Positions 22,200 through 34,010 are shown, counted from the stretch's first letter. The stretch is DNA of 64,000 bases from Rana temporaria (GCF_905171775.1 NC_053491.1:302440373-302504372); one strand, 5' to 3'. Notes: generated by a model from the letters alone, not told the origin. Program-made: numbers and translations.

Positions 22200-22695
22200 A
22201 ATTTTTAAAGAGGACCCTAGAACTATATTTTTCTTAATTTTTTTTGGTTTGGGGAAAAGCCTCTAAAAAATTATTAGTAATAAGTACAGTCGGGTTTGAC
22301 TAAATTCTAAAAGTTTTTTGGCAACTATTGTCTAGCCTCTCTTCTTTTTTTCTTTTTTTATATACAGGCATACCCCCTTTTAAGTACACAATGGGACCAG
22401 AGCATGTATGTAAAACGAAAATGTACTTAAAGTAAAACAATACCTTTTTTCACTTCTAGGGTGTAGTAGGGGGTCAGGGGCTGTAGTGAGGGTGTCAGGA
22501 GCTGTAGTTGAGGTCTCAGGGGGCTGTAGTGGGGGTGTCAGGGGCACACTGGAACAGGGCGGGCTATGCTCTCGAAGCTTCAGCTCCTTCTGCGGCTGCA
22601 AAATGTCTGTACAGTACTTGTAAGGCACTTTACATTCACTCGGGGGTATGTCCTTACTCGCGAGTGTATGTAAAGTGAGTGTACTTAAAGCGGGG

Positions 22696-22744
<49 letters not shown>

Positions 22745-22975
22745 TAACCCGACTTGTAAATTGTTAGTGACCATGATCATGTTCACCTGTTGATCACTAG
22801 TAGGGGAGAGGAGTTGTCTGTTATTTTTTGTTCCTCTTTATTTAAGAGAGGACCCTAGAACTATATTTTTCTTGTTTTTTGGTCTAGGGATAAGCCTCTT
22901 CAATTTGTAATAATAAAGTGCAGTCAGGTTTACCTAAATTCTAAAAAATGTAATCATTTTTCTCTCGCTCTTTTG
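22200..22975 (+). repeat. Pair of ~130-bp direct repeats downstream of env
   Basis: GGACCCTAGAACTATATTTT with its downstream sequence (AAGCCTCT, CAGTCGGGTTTGAC or CAGTCAGGTTTACC, AAATTCTAAAA) occurs at about 22212 and about 22852. The copies are diverged, and a MITE sits between them. This is probably an internal duplication in the proviral 3' region. Confidence 0.65.
22366..22700. mobile_element. MITE with ATACCCC ends (mariner-like?)
   Basis: The left end ATACCCCCTTTTAAGTACAC pairs with the right end GTGTACTTAAAGCGGGGTAT; TA-rich sequence flanks both. A (TA)n tract follows at about 22697-22736. A TA target would fit Tc1/mariner derivation, but the duplication is hidden in the TA repeat. 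Confidence 0.55.
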
Positions 22976-24002
22976 TTAATATCTGTGTACCTGACCGCCA
23001 ATTACTAGTATGAGAGAGGAGTCGTGTTTTTTTGTTTTTTTTTAAGGAACTATATATTTTTTTTCCTTGCTGTCAGCTAAAGTTGTCAGGGCAACTAGGT
23101 ATTAGTTTTTTTTAATACAATTCAATGCTCTAACAATCTAAAGTGGAATGTAAACTAGAGATCTTGGTTGGAGCAGCATTAAATCTGTAGTTTTTATTTT
23201 TATTGTTATTTTGTTTTTTACTATTCTTATTCTTTTTCATTACTCACCTCTCTTCCTTTCCTCCTTTTAATATTATGCTCGCTAAGTTTTTCTTTTGGTT
23301 TCTATCATCTATCTTCTCGGGTAACTAAGACATCAATCATATCATTTTGTTTTTTAAGACGCGTGAGCATTCCTGCCCACCAGTACCATATTTTACACCC
23401 AGTGAAACCAAAGTATCCCTGGACATCCAGGTTTTTACCCCCCAAATGTAATTCTACCTCCCCTAGTCTACCTACTGCTGTATAGTCGTAAAGGCCACCC
23501 CACTGCTCCTGTCTGACATTCCTCCAATAACTGTACACTGACTTTTTTTTTTATATATATATTCATGCACGACTGTCTGGAGGCCCACCACCTGAAGAAG
23601 CAACGATAACCAAGTCATTTCTTGAGACAAATGTGCCACAAATAAGACTCTCCTGAACTTTCCTTCGCAATGCTGAAAAGTGCTGTCTCGCGGTCTGATA
23701 CAATCGTTACAATCATTACATCATATTCCCAAGTTACAGGACTAGATATGCAAGGATCCCACCATCAATGTTGGAGTTCCGCTCTTCCAATGCAGAGGGG
23801 TGATGAAACATTTCAGTACAGACTCTCATGGGTCGGATGTGAAGTCTCAAAGGCACCAGGACTGTCTCAAGTCTACCGTGATGGGGTTCCAGCGTGTTCA
23901 AGCCATGGTGGTGGGGAAGGGTCGGGTGCTTCTGGGCCATTGTGGAGGGGTACAAGATCATTAAAGGAGGACATAAGTTCAAGAATGAACTTCAGGGGGG
24001 AC
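22976..24002 (+). other. Proviral 3' internal region ending in a purine tract
   Basis: No known protein was recognised. A plus-strand frame beginning near 23670 runs to the LTR edge but resembles nothing I know. An AAAGGAGG tract (23963-23970) and AGGGGGGA (23994-24001), immediately before the LTR, could serve as polypurine tracts. Confidence 0.4.
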
Positions 24003-24727
24003 TGTGGTGGAAATTTGAATTTCATATTTATACCAGGGAAACCATTGCAAAGATGGATGTATATTTTTTACTGGACTGGTTATATTTTGTCTATGATGAC
24101 AGGGCCCTGCGTATACTGTATTTATCTCCTGTCTTGGGAACCAATAAAAGGTTTCAGGTAGTAATTAAATCACTTAAATTGTCCTATAGAGTCGGGCTAG
24201 ACTATGCGGAACTCGCCAGGGGTCCTGTGAATACTAATGTGGGAAATGGTCGAACTAAGCATCAAAGGATTGTTTGACACACTAGACTTGAAGGCACCAA
24301 GGTTTTTAGGTTTGAGCATGCTAGGCAAAAAGGCTTGAGATTCAACCAATCGGGACCTAGGGGAACTTTGAACCAATGAATATCTAGGCTTGAGGTTCAA
24401 CCAATCAGTTTGTAAGGCAACTTTAAACCAATGGAATTATAGGGATTTTCGAAAGGTGGTGGGGTTTTACAAAGGTGTGTGGGTGTGTGTGTATATATCA
24501 GAATTCAGCCCCATAGCTCAGTCTATTTTGGTCTGGAGATGATGACCTGACCCACATGGTGACGTAATCTCTCCCTCTCCATTCTATTTTAAGATTTGGT
24601 CTAAGATTAATCTTCTATTTTGCTTTCCTGTAACCCATATTTTCGTACAATTTGTCCTGATATATAGGGCCTAAAATTTGTTCCCCCGAAAAGTTTAAAC
24701 AAATTTAACACGTTTATTGACGTTCAG

Positions 24728-26858
24728 AAGTTTGTGCGCAAGATCAACATTCAACGTTATTTCCTGAGCAATCCAACCAGGCCCAACCTCCCAGAGGTAA
24801 CTTCAGAAATCATCCATACAGGTCTTTCGAACCCATCCCTGTTTAACCCACCTTGCCCAATGGCCCCAAGTGTAAAGGTTTTTAGGGATTTGGTTTTGAA
24901 AGATTTGGATGACCTTCCCCCCAAAAGAACTTATTCTGACCCTAACATCAAGAAGGGCTTAAAGAGCTTATGCGAACGCAAGGACCTTATTATCCACCCT
25001 GCGGATAAGGGGGGGGGGATTGTTATTCTGGACAAGTCAGCCTATCATGAGGAGATGCTTAGACTATTGGGTGATACTGGAACCTATACCAAACTACTTT
25101 CAAACCCTACTAACAGTTTTAAAACCTCTCATTGAAGAAGGTACCCGGAAGGGAATTCTGGATAAAAAAGAACGAGCCTACTTGATCCCAAAAGTACCAC
25201 GGATTCCGGTGATGTACTTTTTACCAAAAATTCACAAAGATAGTGTCCACCCCCCGGGGAGGCCTATCATTTGTGGGATCAACTCCATAACAGCACGTTT
25301 GGGCAAATATATTGACTTCCATCTCCAACCTATAGTCAAGGATATCCCCTCCTATTTAAAAGATACTAGTCATGCCATCTCACTCCTTCAGGATATAGTG
25401 TATGAGGAGGGCATACTGCTGGTAACAGCGGATGTCGCTGCTTTATACACTAGTATCGCTCATGATTTAGGACATCAAGCAGTTGAATGTTTTTTTGAGC
25501 GTTCTGAGATTCTCCCCGTTGAACAAAAGAGCTTCATTATGGAGCTCTTGCAGTTCGCTACTGCGCACAACTATTTTTGGTATAATGGGGATTACTACCT
25601 ACAACGCAAAGGAGTGGCAATGGGGGCAAAATTTGCCCCCAGTTTGGCAAATATTTTCATGGCCAAGTGGGAGGAGGATGTCGTCTATGCTTTTAATCGA
25701 CCAGAAATAATACTCTGGGCTCGATACATAGACAACATCCTCCTCCTATGGAGGGGGGACCTGGAGTCCCTCAATGATTTTATGGCTATTTTGAATGCTA
25801 ATGATTTGGGTATCAGCCTCTCCCATGAGGCTAGTTACTCCAGCATTCATTTCCTGGATTTGGAGATCTTTGTCCAAAACAATCAGCTAACCACCAGAAC
25901 ATACTTCAAGAGCACTGACCGGAACGGATATATTCCGGTCAGTTGTTGTCACCACCCATCCTGGCTGTCTTCGGTACCCAAGAGCCAGCTGTTGCGCATC
26001 AGACGTAACTGCTCGAACACTGAAGACTACCAGGTGCAAGCGCAGATCCTCAAACAGAGATTCATAGATAAAGGTTACCCGGGTCACTTAATAGACAGGA
26101 AAATCAACAATATAGCGATAGTGGATAGAAGCTCACTCACCATGGCACGACAAAAGGTGGTACGAGAGTCTAAGTTTAAGAATTCTTTCTTTACCACGTT
26201 TTCAGTGCAGTACAGATAGATAAAGGGAATTATCTCCAGGCACTGGAAAGTGTTGAAAAGCGATGGAATCTTGGGGCCATCGCTTCCCGACAATGCTGGA
26301 GTAATTTATAGAGGGGCCTCCTCTCTGAGGAACCAGATTGCCCCTAATGTCCCCGATCCCCCTGTAAAACCGTCCTTTTTTCCCCTCTCAAAGGGATACC
26401 ACCCCTGTAGGAAATGCTCAGTGTGCACCAATAATATATGTGGGAGGAAGAAGACTACAAGTTTTAGATCCACCTATACGGGGATAGAATACCCCATGCG
26501 TCACTTTTTCACATGTGCCACAACCAACATTGTGTATTTGATCACCTGCCCTTGTGGAAAACAGTACGTTGGTCGTACCATACGGAGCTTTTCCACAAGG
26601 GTAGGTGAACATGTGACTAAGATCTTGAAAGGCCATACTAATCACACGGTACCCAGACACTATGTAGAGAAGCACAGCAAAAAATTAGAAGGCACAAGCT
26701 TCCAGATTATTGACAGGTTTGTTCCCCACTGGAGGGGTGAACCCAAAACTAGAGGGGTTTCTAAGCTGGAAGTATTCTGGATATACCAGTTGAAATGTTT
26801 CGTTCCATACGGGTTAAACGTCGAATGGGACGTTAACGCCTTCATTAATCAGGCTTAA
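24728..26858 (+). pseudogene. PLE2 reverse transcriptase and GIY-YIG endonuclease
   Basis: Order: KINIQRYF and PADKGGGIVILDKS (about 25000); RT with RIPVMYFLPKIHKDS (about 25205), VTADVAALYT (about 25430), GVAMGAKFAPSLANIF (about 25615) and the catalytic ARYIDNILLLW (about 25720). The connection region, a CRKCSVC zinc-like linker (about 26410), GIY-YIG motif IVYLITCPCGKQYVGRT (about 26530) and WRG follow, then a C-terminal FINQA. Defects: a frameshift near 25120, an in-frame TAG at 26217, and Asp-to-Asn at the second aspartate of YIDD. The last alone should abolish polymerase activity. Confidence 0.9.
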
Positions 26859-27256
26859 TGTTGTGTTTTTTCTCTACTTGGTTGATCTGGGACTATTGGA
26901 AGACATATGATCTTGTTGGTTTAATACATTTAGATGCCTGAAAAAACATTTTCCTGATTGGACAATACATGGCTATGTTATTCTAATAGATGTCTGGTAT
27001 TTCTTACATATTGTTTTTATTATTTTCTTTTGTTCAATATTGATCCACTTGTCTGGAATCAAAACCTTGGGATCCACGCTTCCACCTTCCCAGTGAATAT
27101 ATGAATACCTGGATGTGTACATCTTTGGTTTCCATAAGAGGGAACTGTGGAGCATTCTAACCATTGTTCTGCTATCAGTGACTTCAATGAAGCGCTATAC
27201 CCCTATTTGCCCACAAGATGCCGCTCTCCTTTATGCAAACACTTGACTGCATAGCG

Positions 27257-27480
27257 TGAAAATGAGGCGTGATATGCATCATGACACGCGGATATGCGGC
27301 ACCACGTTATGGAGGGCGTGTGAGCGTGACGTCATGGCGCTGTACGGGGAAATTCCCGGATATGCGGCGTGAAAACGAGGCATGATTTGCTCCGCGACAC
27401 GCAGATGCGCGGCACCAGGATGGAGGGGTGCTGTGCGCATGTGCGTGACGTCATGGCGCCATATGTGTGACACCCACGCT
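27257..27480 (+). repeat. 112-bp tandem duplication with CRE-like sites in the PLE2 3' region
   Basis: GTGAAAATGAGGCGTGAT (about 27257) and GTGAAAACGAGGCATGAT (about 27369) begin two diverged units. Each contains GTGACGTCATGGCGC with the palindromic TGACGTCA (CREB/ATF site). This could be part of an internal promoter; the function is inferred. Confidence 0.55.
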
Positions 27481-27740
27481 CCTTGGTCCAATGGGCACTA
27501 ACGAGGCGCCGAGAAAGAGATAGCCACCAATCGGCAGTTGGAGAAGTATTTTCAGTATATACCCCCATTGACCATATTGGCCCCTCCCCATCACTTCCGG
27601 GTTTTGGATTGCAACTCCAAACACATGCCCTTGATTGGAACGCACGCCAGAGCCAGCTGTAGGAGCGGGGAGAGATTCCAGACAGGTGGGTACTGGGCTA
27701 TATATATGCAGTGGATGGTGCAGACCCTTGTACACACCCC

Positions 27741-27768
27741 AGTAGAAGTCCTTATAGCGACGAAACCG
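27741..27768 (+). ncRNA. Hammerhead-like motif in the PLE2 3' region
   Basis: AGTAGAAGTCCTTATAGCGA then CGAAACCG: a GTC/GAC stem with a short loop and GAAAC, matching the motif in P1 and the 35-45 kb PLE. The CUGANGA box is degenerate here. Confidence 0.3.
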
Positions 27769-29253
27769 GTAGGGTACAGAGGTCATACCGCCATTACCTG
27801 CACAATTTGTGGATTTACTTCTGCCCATTCATTGGGCATGATAGTTTCTTGCTTGCTGCATGTTTTATTTGGATTTTCTTTGGATTTTTGAATTTCACTG
27901 CTGAATTTTATTTGAATTTTTTACTCGGAGTGTTGACTTTTGTAGTGACACAAGTTTGATGTTTTTATTAAAACCGCAACTTTTTTTACACTATGTGGAG
28001 CCTATTTTTGTTTTTTTCACATACTCTGTTGTGATCAACCATCAACATCTTTATGCTCTACTACCTGATTTTTTGGAAACACCTGAATCTTTCTGGATTG
28101 TGAGTATAATCGGTTATCAGCAACCATCCTGAGACTACACAGGTTTGGAGAGACCTTGGGAGAATAACATCGGAAGGGCGACCAGAGAGGGCTATCGGCC
28201 CGTATAAGCATTGGAGACCCACCCATCGTATGATGAGCAGTGGGTCATTGGAATCTGGTAAGAGTACCCAGTTATTTTCTCCCCTAAAGTTGATTGGAAT
28301 GTGTTGCTGAGGATATACATCGCATCTAAACCATACAAGCAAAGGATTATATATATACATATTATTCCCAACAGGGGAACAGACTATATATCTTTTGTGT
28401 TGATGATTCATATCATCCCAAATGCTTTAAGGTGTTTTTCCACAAAAAATACTCTTTTCTGAACTTATAGCATATTTGTCATATGTGAATTGCTATTTAT
28501 TGGGTGCATTGATTTCTCCCTCTAGGTTCTCAAAAGGACATTATTGATAGCAGGTTTATGCAGATCCTCAGAGGTTCACATTAACACTTATATTGTGGGT
28601 TTTGTCAAGTTTAACTATTTGCTTCACAGATACTCCTGCTATATAGGCGTACACACATTTTTTCACATAAGTTTCCTTTTTATGTGGCAAACTTTCAACA
28701 TTTGGGAGTTTTCTCAATCTTATATTCACCATACTTCACAGTGTTGAGTACACACTCAGATCACTCCTGTTTAGGAGCGCCTTACTCTATTTGGGTTCCC
28801 ACCTAAGTTGGAGTTGAGTCGCACTGGCGCCACATTTTTCTTTACTCAGTCCTGATATACCGTTGTGTGCAATATAGCCCTTTTCTTATTTGTATTATTG
28901 CTTTTATGTTATAGCAATATTCCTATGTTTATCAGCGGTATCACCTTTGTTTTAAAGATATCATTTATGTTGTGGTTTACGAATATTGGATTAATACAAG
29001 TTTAAAAATTAGCTGCTTCCACCATGCCCTCAGTTTTAGTGTTTCCTCCACCATGGGGAACCAGAGGGGCTGCGCTCTCTCCAGGAGGGTTTTGGCAGTA
29101 CCTTCATCTGTTTGGTTGTCTCTCAGACCAACCCAGCTCCTTCCCGTAAGTGAGGGGGGCGCTCCGGGGTCTCTTCCTTCGCCGGCTCACATGAGTAATG
29201 GTCGGTCGGGGGTTGTCCGCCCAGGGTGTTCGGGGGGCAGCGGTTGTGCTCAC

Positions 29254-29864
29254 TGTTCTGTCCCTAGATATAGGTCCAGTTGTTTGTGTGTTTATCAGTT
29301 CACGTTGCATTTTTTACCTGTCTTGTAATTCATGTGCATTACATTGTGTGGTAACAGCACCATCTACTGACCAGTTCATGTATTTCATTCAGCCTGTTTT
29401 CTCTGTGCATTATGGGAGTCACAGTGCTTTCTGGGTAGTTCCTGGCCCTTGCTAGTCTTGTGCTGTATAGCAAGCAGTCACCATCTTGTGTCTCAGGAGC
29501 CAAACATTCTCTCTGGATTTCCTGCCCCATCATCTGTTATTTTGCCTGTTTCAAGCATAGTCGGTAAGAGCACTATCTTGTGACATTTACCATAGCCTAT
29601 ATGTGTTACTTGTTCATAGCTCGTTACTGTCATTTGTATTACCTCATGTACTGCATCTATAGCAGATAATTGTGTGTCTTAGGCCATGTACCATGGATTT
29701 TATGTTCTAAATGCTACTGTTTTATTCTGTAGTTTCACCTTTCCTGTCAATCTACTATCAATAAAAGAGAAAGTTAAAGCAGTACAGTTTTCTCTTCTTC
29801 AAGACAGAATGGTTTAGCTACATGTCAGATTACACACTGTGCTAACGTGTATGAGGACAGTATA
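29254..29864 (+). mobile_element. BEL/Pao 5' LTR
   Basis: 611 bp. AATAAA lies at 29760. The 3' LTR matches it closely apart from an inserted 872-bp solo LTR. The internal region begins GTGAAACGACTG. Confidence 0.85.
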
Positions 29865-29973
29865 GTGAAACGACTGCTGAGAACAAGCTCAGACGATCAG
29901 ACTATACGGAGCCCGCCATTATCCACGCAGAGCCTACTTACGGATATCGCAGCAGTCTCCTAACAGTTACAAC

Positions 29974-31607
29974 ATGTCTAATAGTCGAGCATCTTCACTC
30001 AAGACAAGGTCCCAGATAAGTGGCTCTAACAGGTCATCAATCAGAGAAGCCGCAGTCCTTGCCCGAGCAAAAGCAGAAGCTGCAAATGCAAAATCCAGCT
30101 TCACAGAACAAGAGATGCAGATAAAGATGGAGAAAGCGCAACTGAATATGGAGAAAGCGCAACTTGAAGTTACTCGAGAAAAACTCGCTGCAGATAAAGA
30201 GACAGCAGCTGCCATAGCAGAAGCAGAATTTTTAGAAGCCAAGGAACTTCAGGAAACCAAGAGTCATTGCAGCATCGTCCATCCAGGACTTGAATTCCAA
30301 GATCCACAACAGCGAACTTCACAATACGTCTATCAACATTCCAAGTCAGATGACGACCCAGATCCACAGCTTAATGCAAAGCAGTCTGTTGACAAGCCAA
30401 GCCAACATGCTTATTTGGATCATCAGAAAGTCGACTATCAGCCTCCTTGCAGCAAACTAGAGAATACACATCAGAGTGAAACCAGCTACAACAACGTCTC
30501 CCCAGAACAGAGAATCAGAAATCTGCCCCTGCTAAGAGAGATGCCCTTCGCTTCAGAACGTTATTACACAGACCGGATTAAAACAGAGACTTCCAACAGG
30601 TATGGCCGTGCATCACACATTCACTCTGACAATACAACACCAGCTGGTTCCAGCGCCAATCAAGCCACAATGGACTTTGCCAGGTTCCTTGCTTGACATG
30701 AGTTGGTCATCAAGGGACTTGTAAAGTTCAGCGACGGTGCTGAGAATTATAGAGCTTGGCGAGCTTCCTTCCAAAATACCATCAGAGACTTAGGCCCCAT
30801 ACACACAAGAGGATTTATCCGCGAATACGGTCCAGCGGACCGTTTGCACGGATAAATCCTCTCGAGGATTTCAGCGGATTTCTCTGCGATGGAGTGTACT
30901 CACCATCGCATTGAAATCCGCGCTGAAATCCTCTGGCGATGACGTGTCGCGCCGTCGCCGCAATTATGACGCGGCGACGTGCGCGACGCTGTCATATAAG
31001 GAATTCCACGCATGCGTCGATTCATTACGACGCATGCGGGGGATCCCTTCGGACGGATGGATCCGGTGAGTCTATACAGACCAGCGGATCCATCCGTTGG
31101 GATGGATTCCAGCAGATAGATTTGTTTAGCATGTCAGCGAATATTCGATCTGCTGGAATCCATCCCAGGGGAGAAATATCCGCGGAAACAGATCCGCTGA
31201 AACCCATTCGCTGGGATTTTTCAGCGGATGGATTCTATCGTGTGTATGGGGCCTTAGGTCTGTCATGTAGTCAGAAACTGGATCTCCTGGTGAAATGGCT
31301 GGGAAATGAGTCCGCCAAACACGCTAAAAGGATTAGAGACATCAATGTAAATTATCCAGACTTTGGTCTACAAAGGGTCTGGGATAGACTTGATGAGGTT
31401 TATGGTGCAGCAGAGCTCATAGAAAACGCCTTATTTAAGAGAATTGAGGACTTCCCTAAAATTGCGAACAAAGGCTATTCAAAGCTTAGAGAGTTAAGTG
31501 ACTTATTAATGGAGCTGAGTGTAACAAAGGCAGAAGGGGATCTGGTAGGATTGACATTCCTTGACACTGCTAGAGGTGTGAATCCCATAGTTCAGAAGCT
31601 CCCATAG
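29974..31607 (+). pseudogene. gag: BEL/Pao gag, N-terminal half
   Basis: An alanine/glutamate/lysine-rich coiled coil (residues about 25-95, with repeated MEKAQL) precedes a capsid-like region of the DUF1759 type. The frame stops at TGA 30694-30696, where homologous proteins would read on; CGA-to-TGA decay is likely. It resumes with ENYRAWRASFQNTIRDL, is cut by a MITE at 30793-31253, and continues to TAG at 31605. Excising the MITE and one TTA leaves the codons across the site in frame. A further frameshift lies near 31680 before the zinc-knuckle segment. Confidence 0.8.
30793..31253. mobile_element. Fold-back MITE in BEL gag, TTA duplication
   Basis: Ends GGCCCCATACACACAAGAGG and CTATCGTGTGTATGGGGCC, flanked by TTA (30790-30792 and 31254-31256). 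Internal hairpins such as GGTCCAGCGGACC recur. It belongs to the same family as 2724 and 37729. Confidence 0.9.
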
Positions 31608-31747
31608 AACCTGCAAGAGAAGTGGGTTATGCATGGTTCTCGGTATAAACAGACTTACAATGTACCATTTCCTCCATGTGTTTGTAGATTTTGTCTCTGA
31701 ACAAGCAAAAATCAGAAATGATCCTAGCTTTGATTTCATGATGTCAT

Positions 31748-33012
31748 GTGCCACCGCCTCAGTCAGTAAACCTCGTAGGGCAATGGTGGAGGTCCACAAA
31801 AGGTGACAAACCCAAGGACCCGAGCAGACAGTGTCCCTTACACAGGAAGCCTCATTCCCTACTTAAGTGCAGAACCTTCAGAGACAAGTCATTGGAAGAC
31901 CGCAAGACCTTCCTCAAGGAGAACAACATCTGCTTTAAATGCTGCTCTTCAACTTCGCACTTTGCCAGGGACTGTGAGGTTAGTACAAATTGTGCAGAAT
32001 GCGTCAGCACAGATCATAACACAGCTCTACACCCTGGGCCACCACCGTGGGCTTCACCCAAAACCCAAGAGCGTAGCGGGGAGCGAAAAGACAGAAATAC
32101 TGACACTTTGGCAGTTACTTCTAAATGTACAGAGGTTTGCAGAGACCTCAGAGGAGGCAGATCCTGCTCTAAAATTTCCCTAGTGAGGGTTTACCCAGCA
32201 GACGACCGAGACAAAGCCATCAAAGTGTACGCAATTCTAGACGATCAAAGTAACAAGTCGTTAGCGAAATCTGCCTTCTTTGATAGCTTCGACATCAGAG
32301 GACCCGGTGCCCCCTACTCTCTAAGAACTTGTGCTGGTACTGTGGTAACAGCCGAAAGGAGGGCAAGCGGCTACATAATTGAATCCAGCGATGGTCAAGT
32401 GCGTCTGCCTTTACCAACTATACTAGAATATAACAAGATTCCTGACAACAGGTCTGAGATACCCACGCCAGAAGTAGCAGAGCATCAGCCTCACCTGAAG
32501 CGTATAAGACACCTGATCCCGAACCTTGATCCTGAAGCTCAGATAGTCTTACTCCTCGGGAGGGATATCCTACAGGTCCACAAAGTTAGACAGCAGATCA
32601 ATGGACCTCACAACGCTCCATACGCCCAGAGGCTTGACCTAGGATGGGTCATTGTAGGAGAAGTCTGTTTGGGAGGTGTACGCAAACCAACAACTGTCAA
32701 CAGCATGCTTACCAGTACACTTGAGAATGGACTCCCATCTCTTCTCCAACCATGTGAAAATCACTTTTTCATTAAGGAACTGCCTCAAAGCACTACGTCA
32801 TCAGGTGCCCTTGCAGGTCCTGCCTACGATGACTTCATCTGGGATGTCAATCAAGACCACCTGGGATCCACAGTCTTCCGCAAGACTAAAGAGGACAGTC
32901 GTATGGATAGACTGTTACTAGATATAATGGAGCAGGGAATGGTGCAGGACGAAACAAGAAGCTGGGTTGCACCTCTACCCTTTAAGCCTCAAAGACAGCG
33001 CTTACCCAACAA
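31748..33012 (+). pseudogene. pol: BEL/Pao gag zinc knuckles, protease and RT start
   Basis: A Cys/His region (CPLHRKPHSLLKC, then CFKCCSSTSHFARDC) is followed by an aspartic protease of DUF1758 type with AILDDQSNKSLA (active-site Asp near 32235). The post-protease segment LLLGRDILQVHKV and LGWVIVGEVC follows. RT begins (MVQDETRSWVAPLPFK) and is cut at 33019 by the gypsy insertion. The frame is open for 422 codons. RT continues at 45249. Confidence 0.88.
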
Positions 33013-33019
33013 TAGAGAG

Positions 33020-33860
33020 TGTAACAGGATGAACCGTGACGGTCCGACTGGGGTTTGTAGGCAATAGCCGGCAGGGTTGCCGCTGATCGATAATCCACCC
33101 GAGCTGTGGTCTTGACCACAGAGTTGTCCAGTTTGAGGGCGTCTGTGTATTCGTCCGCCAGGCGAGCTGCTTCAGACAATGAGAAAGGGTTTCTGTCCCG
33201 GACCCACTCTCTGACTTCCCGGGACAGTTTGTCAACGAAGTGCTCCAGCAGGAACACCTGCAGCACCTCTTCCCCGGATTCTGCTTTGCATCCATCGACC
33301 CAGTGGGATGCTGTGCGGTGTAGGCAGCATGCCCACTCGGTATATGAGTCTCCAGTCTGCTTGCTCGTCTCTCGGAACCGCCTCCGGTATGCCTCCGGTG
33401 TGACGGCATACCTGGCCAAAAGTGCTTCCTTTACCAGTCCATAGTTCATAATATCCTTGTCTGGGATGGCCCTGAACGCTTTACTGGCCTGGCCGGACAA
33501 TTTCCCAGACAAAATGGTAACCCATTCCTCTGTGGGCACCTGGTGTAGGGCACATTGCCGTTCAAAATCAGCAAGGTACCCATCGATCTCCCCTTCAGTT
33601 TCAATGAAGTTCTTAAAAGCAGCAAAATGTATCTTTCTCCTTTCAGTTGGTGCTGCTGTGACTTCTGCTGCTGCAGAACGTCTTTGCCGTAGCCAATTTG
33701 CGTCCACAGCAGCTATAACTCGGTCTATGATCTCCGGTGGAGGGTTAGGACCATAGTGTGCCAGTCTTAGTTTGACAGCCCGATCAAAGCTTGCCTCCTC
33801 CGGGGTCCTGTCTGTTACACTGGGCCTTTCCGTTAGGTTGGGTCTTTCCGCTCCATCCAT
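33020..33860 (-). CDS. gag: Gmr1-like gypsy Gag (SCAN-related capsid)
   Basis: About 280 residues from ATG at 33860. The central part has YLADFERQCALHQVPTEEW, then LSGQASKAFRAI, then the SCAN-like C-terminal capsid helices (VLQVFLLEHFVDKLSREVRE, then WVRDRNPFSL and ARLADEYT). Vertebrate SCAN domains derive from this class of gypsy Gag, and such proteins form capsid-like assemblies. The reading frame is intact to the point where the element is deleted, so the nucleocapsid zinc knuckle is missing. It is preceded in frame by a SAP-like segment ending in TAA. Confidence 0.8.
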
Positions 33861-34010
33861 TTAGACAAGTTCTGTGATCACGTCCATCTTCTTATGGTTG
33901 CTGGCTGGTCTGCCACGGTTCTCCAGTAAGTCCTTGAGGTAAGAGAGCTTCATCCGTTCATACACCATCTCCATTGTCTTGTGTCCTTGTAGCCGTCCTT
34001 TAAGCGATGG
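33861..34010 (-). pseudogene. SAP-like leader frame upstream of gypsy gag
   Basis: LSYLKDLLENRGRPASNHKK and DVITELV resemble a SAP helix-extension-helix DNA-binding motif. A TAA codon (33861-33863) separates it from the gag ATG with no spacer and in the same frame. It may once have been the N-terminus of gag. Confidence 0.5.

Larger units (their letters stand above)
24665..28848 (+). mobile_element. Neptune-type PLE2, 5'-truncated, 11-bp target duplication
   Basis: GTCCTGATATA flanks the insert (24654-24664 and 28849-28859). The homologous site in the 5' LTR (near 13501) is uninterrupted. The element starts inside its N-terminal region, encodes RT plus endonuclease to 26858, and has a roughly 2-kb 3' region ending CACTGGCGCCACATTTTTCT. 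5' truncation and a variable-length duplication fit target-primed reverse transcription. Confidence 0.85.
24003..29003 (+). mobile_element. 3' LTR of the endogenous retrovirus, split by PLE2
   Basis: It matches 12826 onwards from TGTGGTGG to about 24664, then resumes at 28849-29003 after PLE2. The last ~120 bp of the LTR (from TTTTCTGTGAAAATAAATG in the 5' copy) are missing, because the sequence switches at 29003 into what appears to be DIRS-A. Confidence 0.55.

Noticed and set aside
30939..31256. N-terminal half of a 222-codon frame in BEL gag
   Set aside because: This part is MITE sequence read in frame with gag; only codons after 31257 belong to gag.
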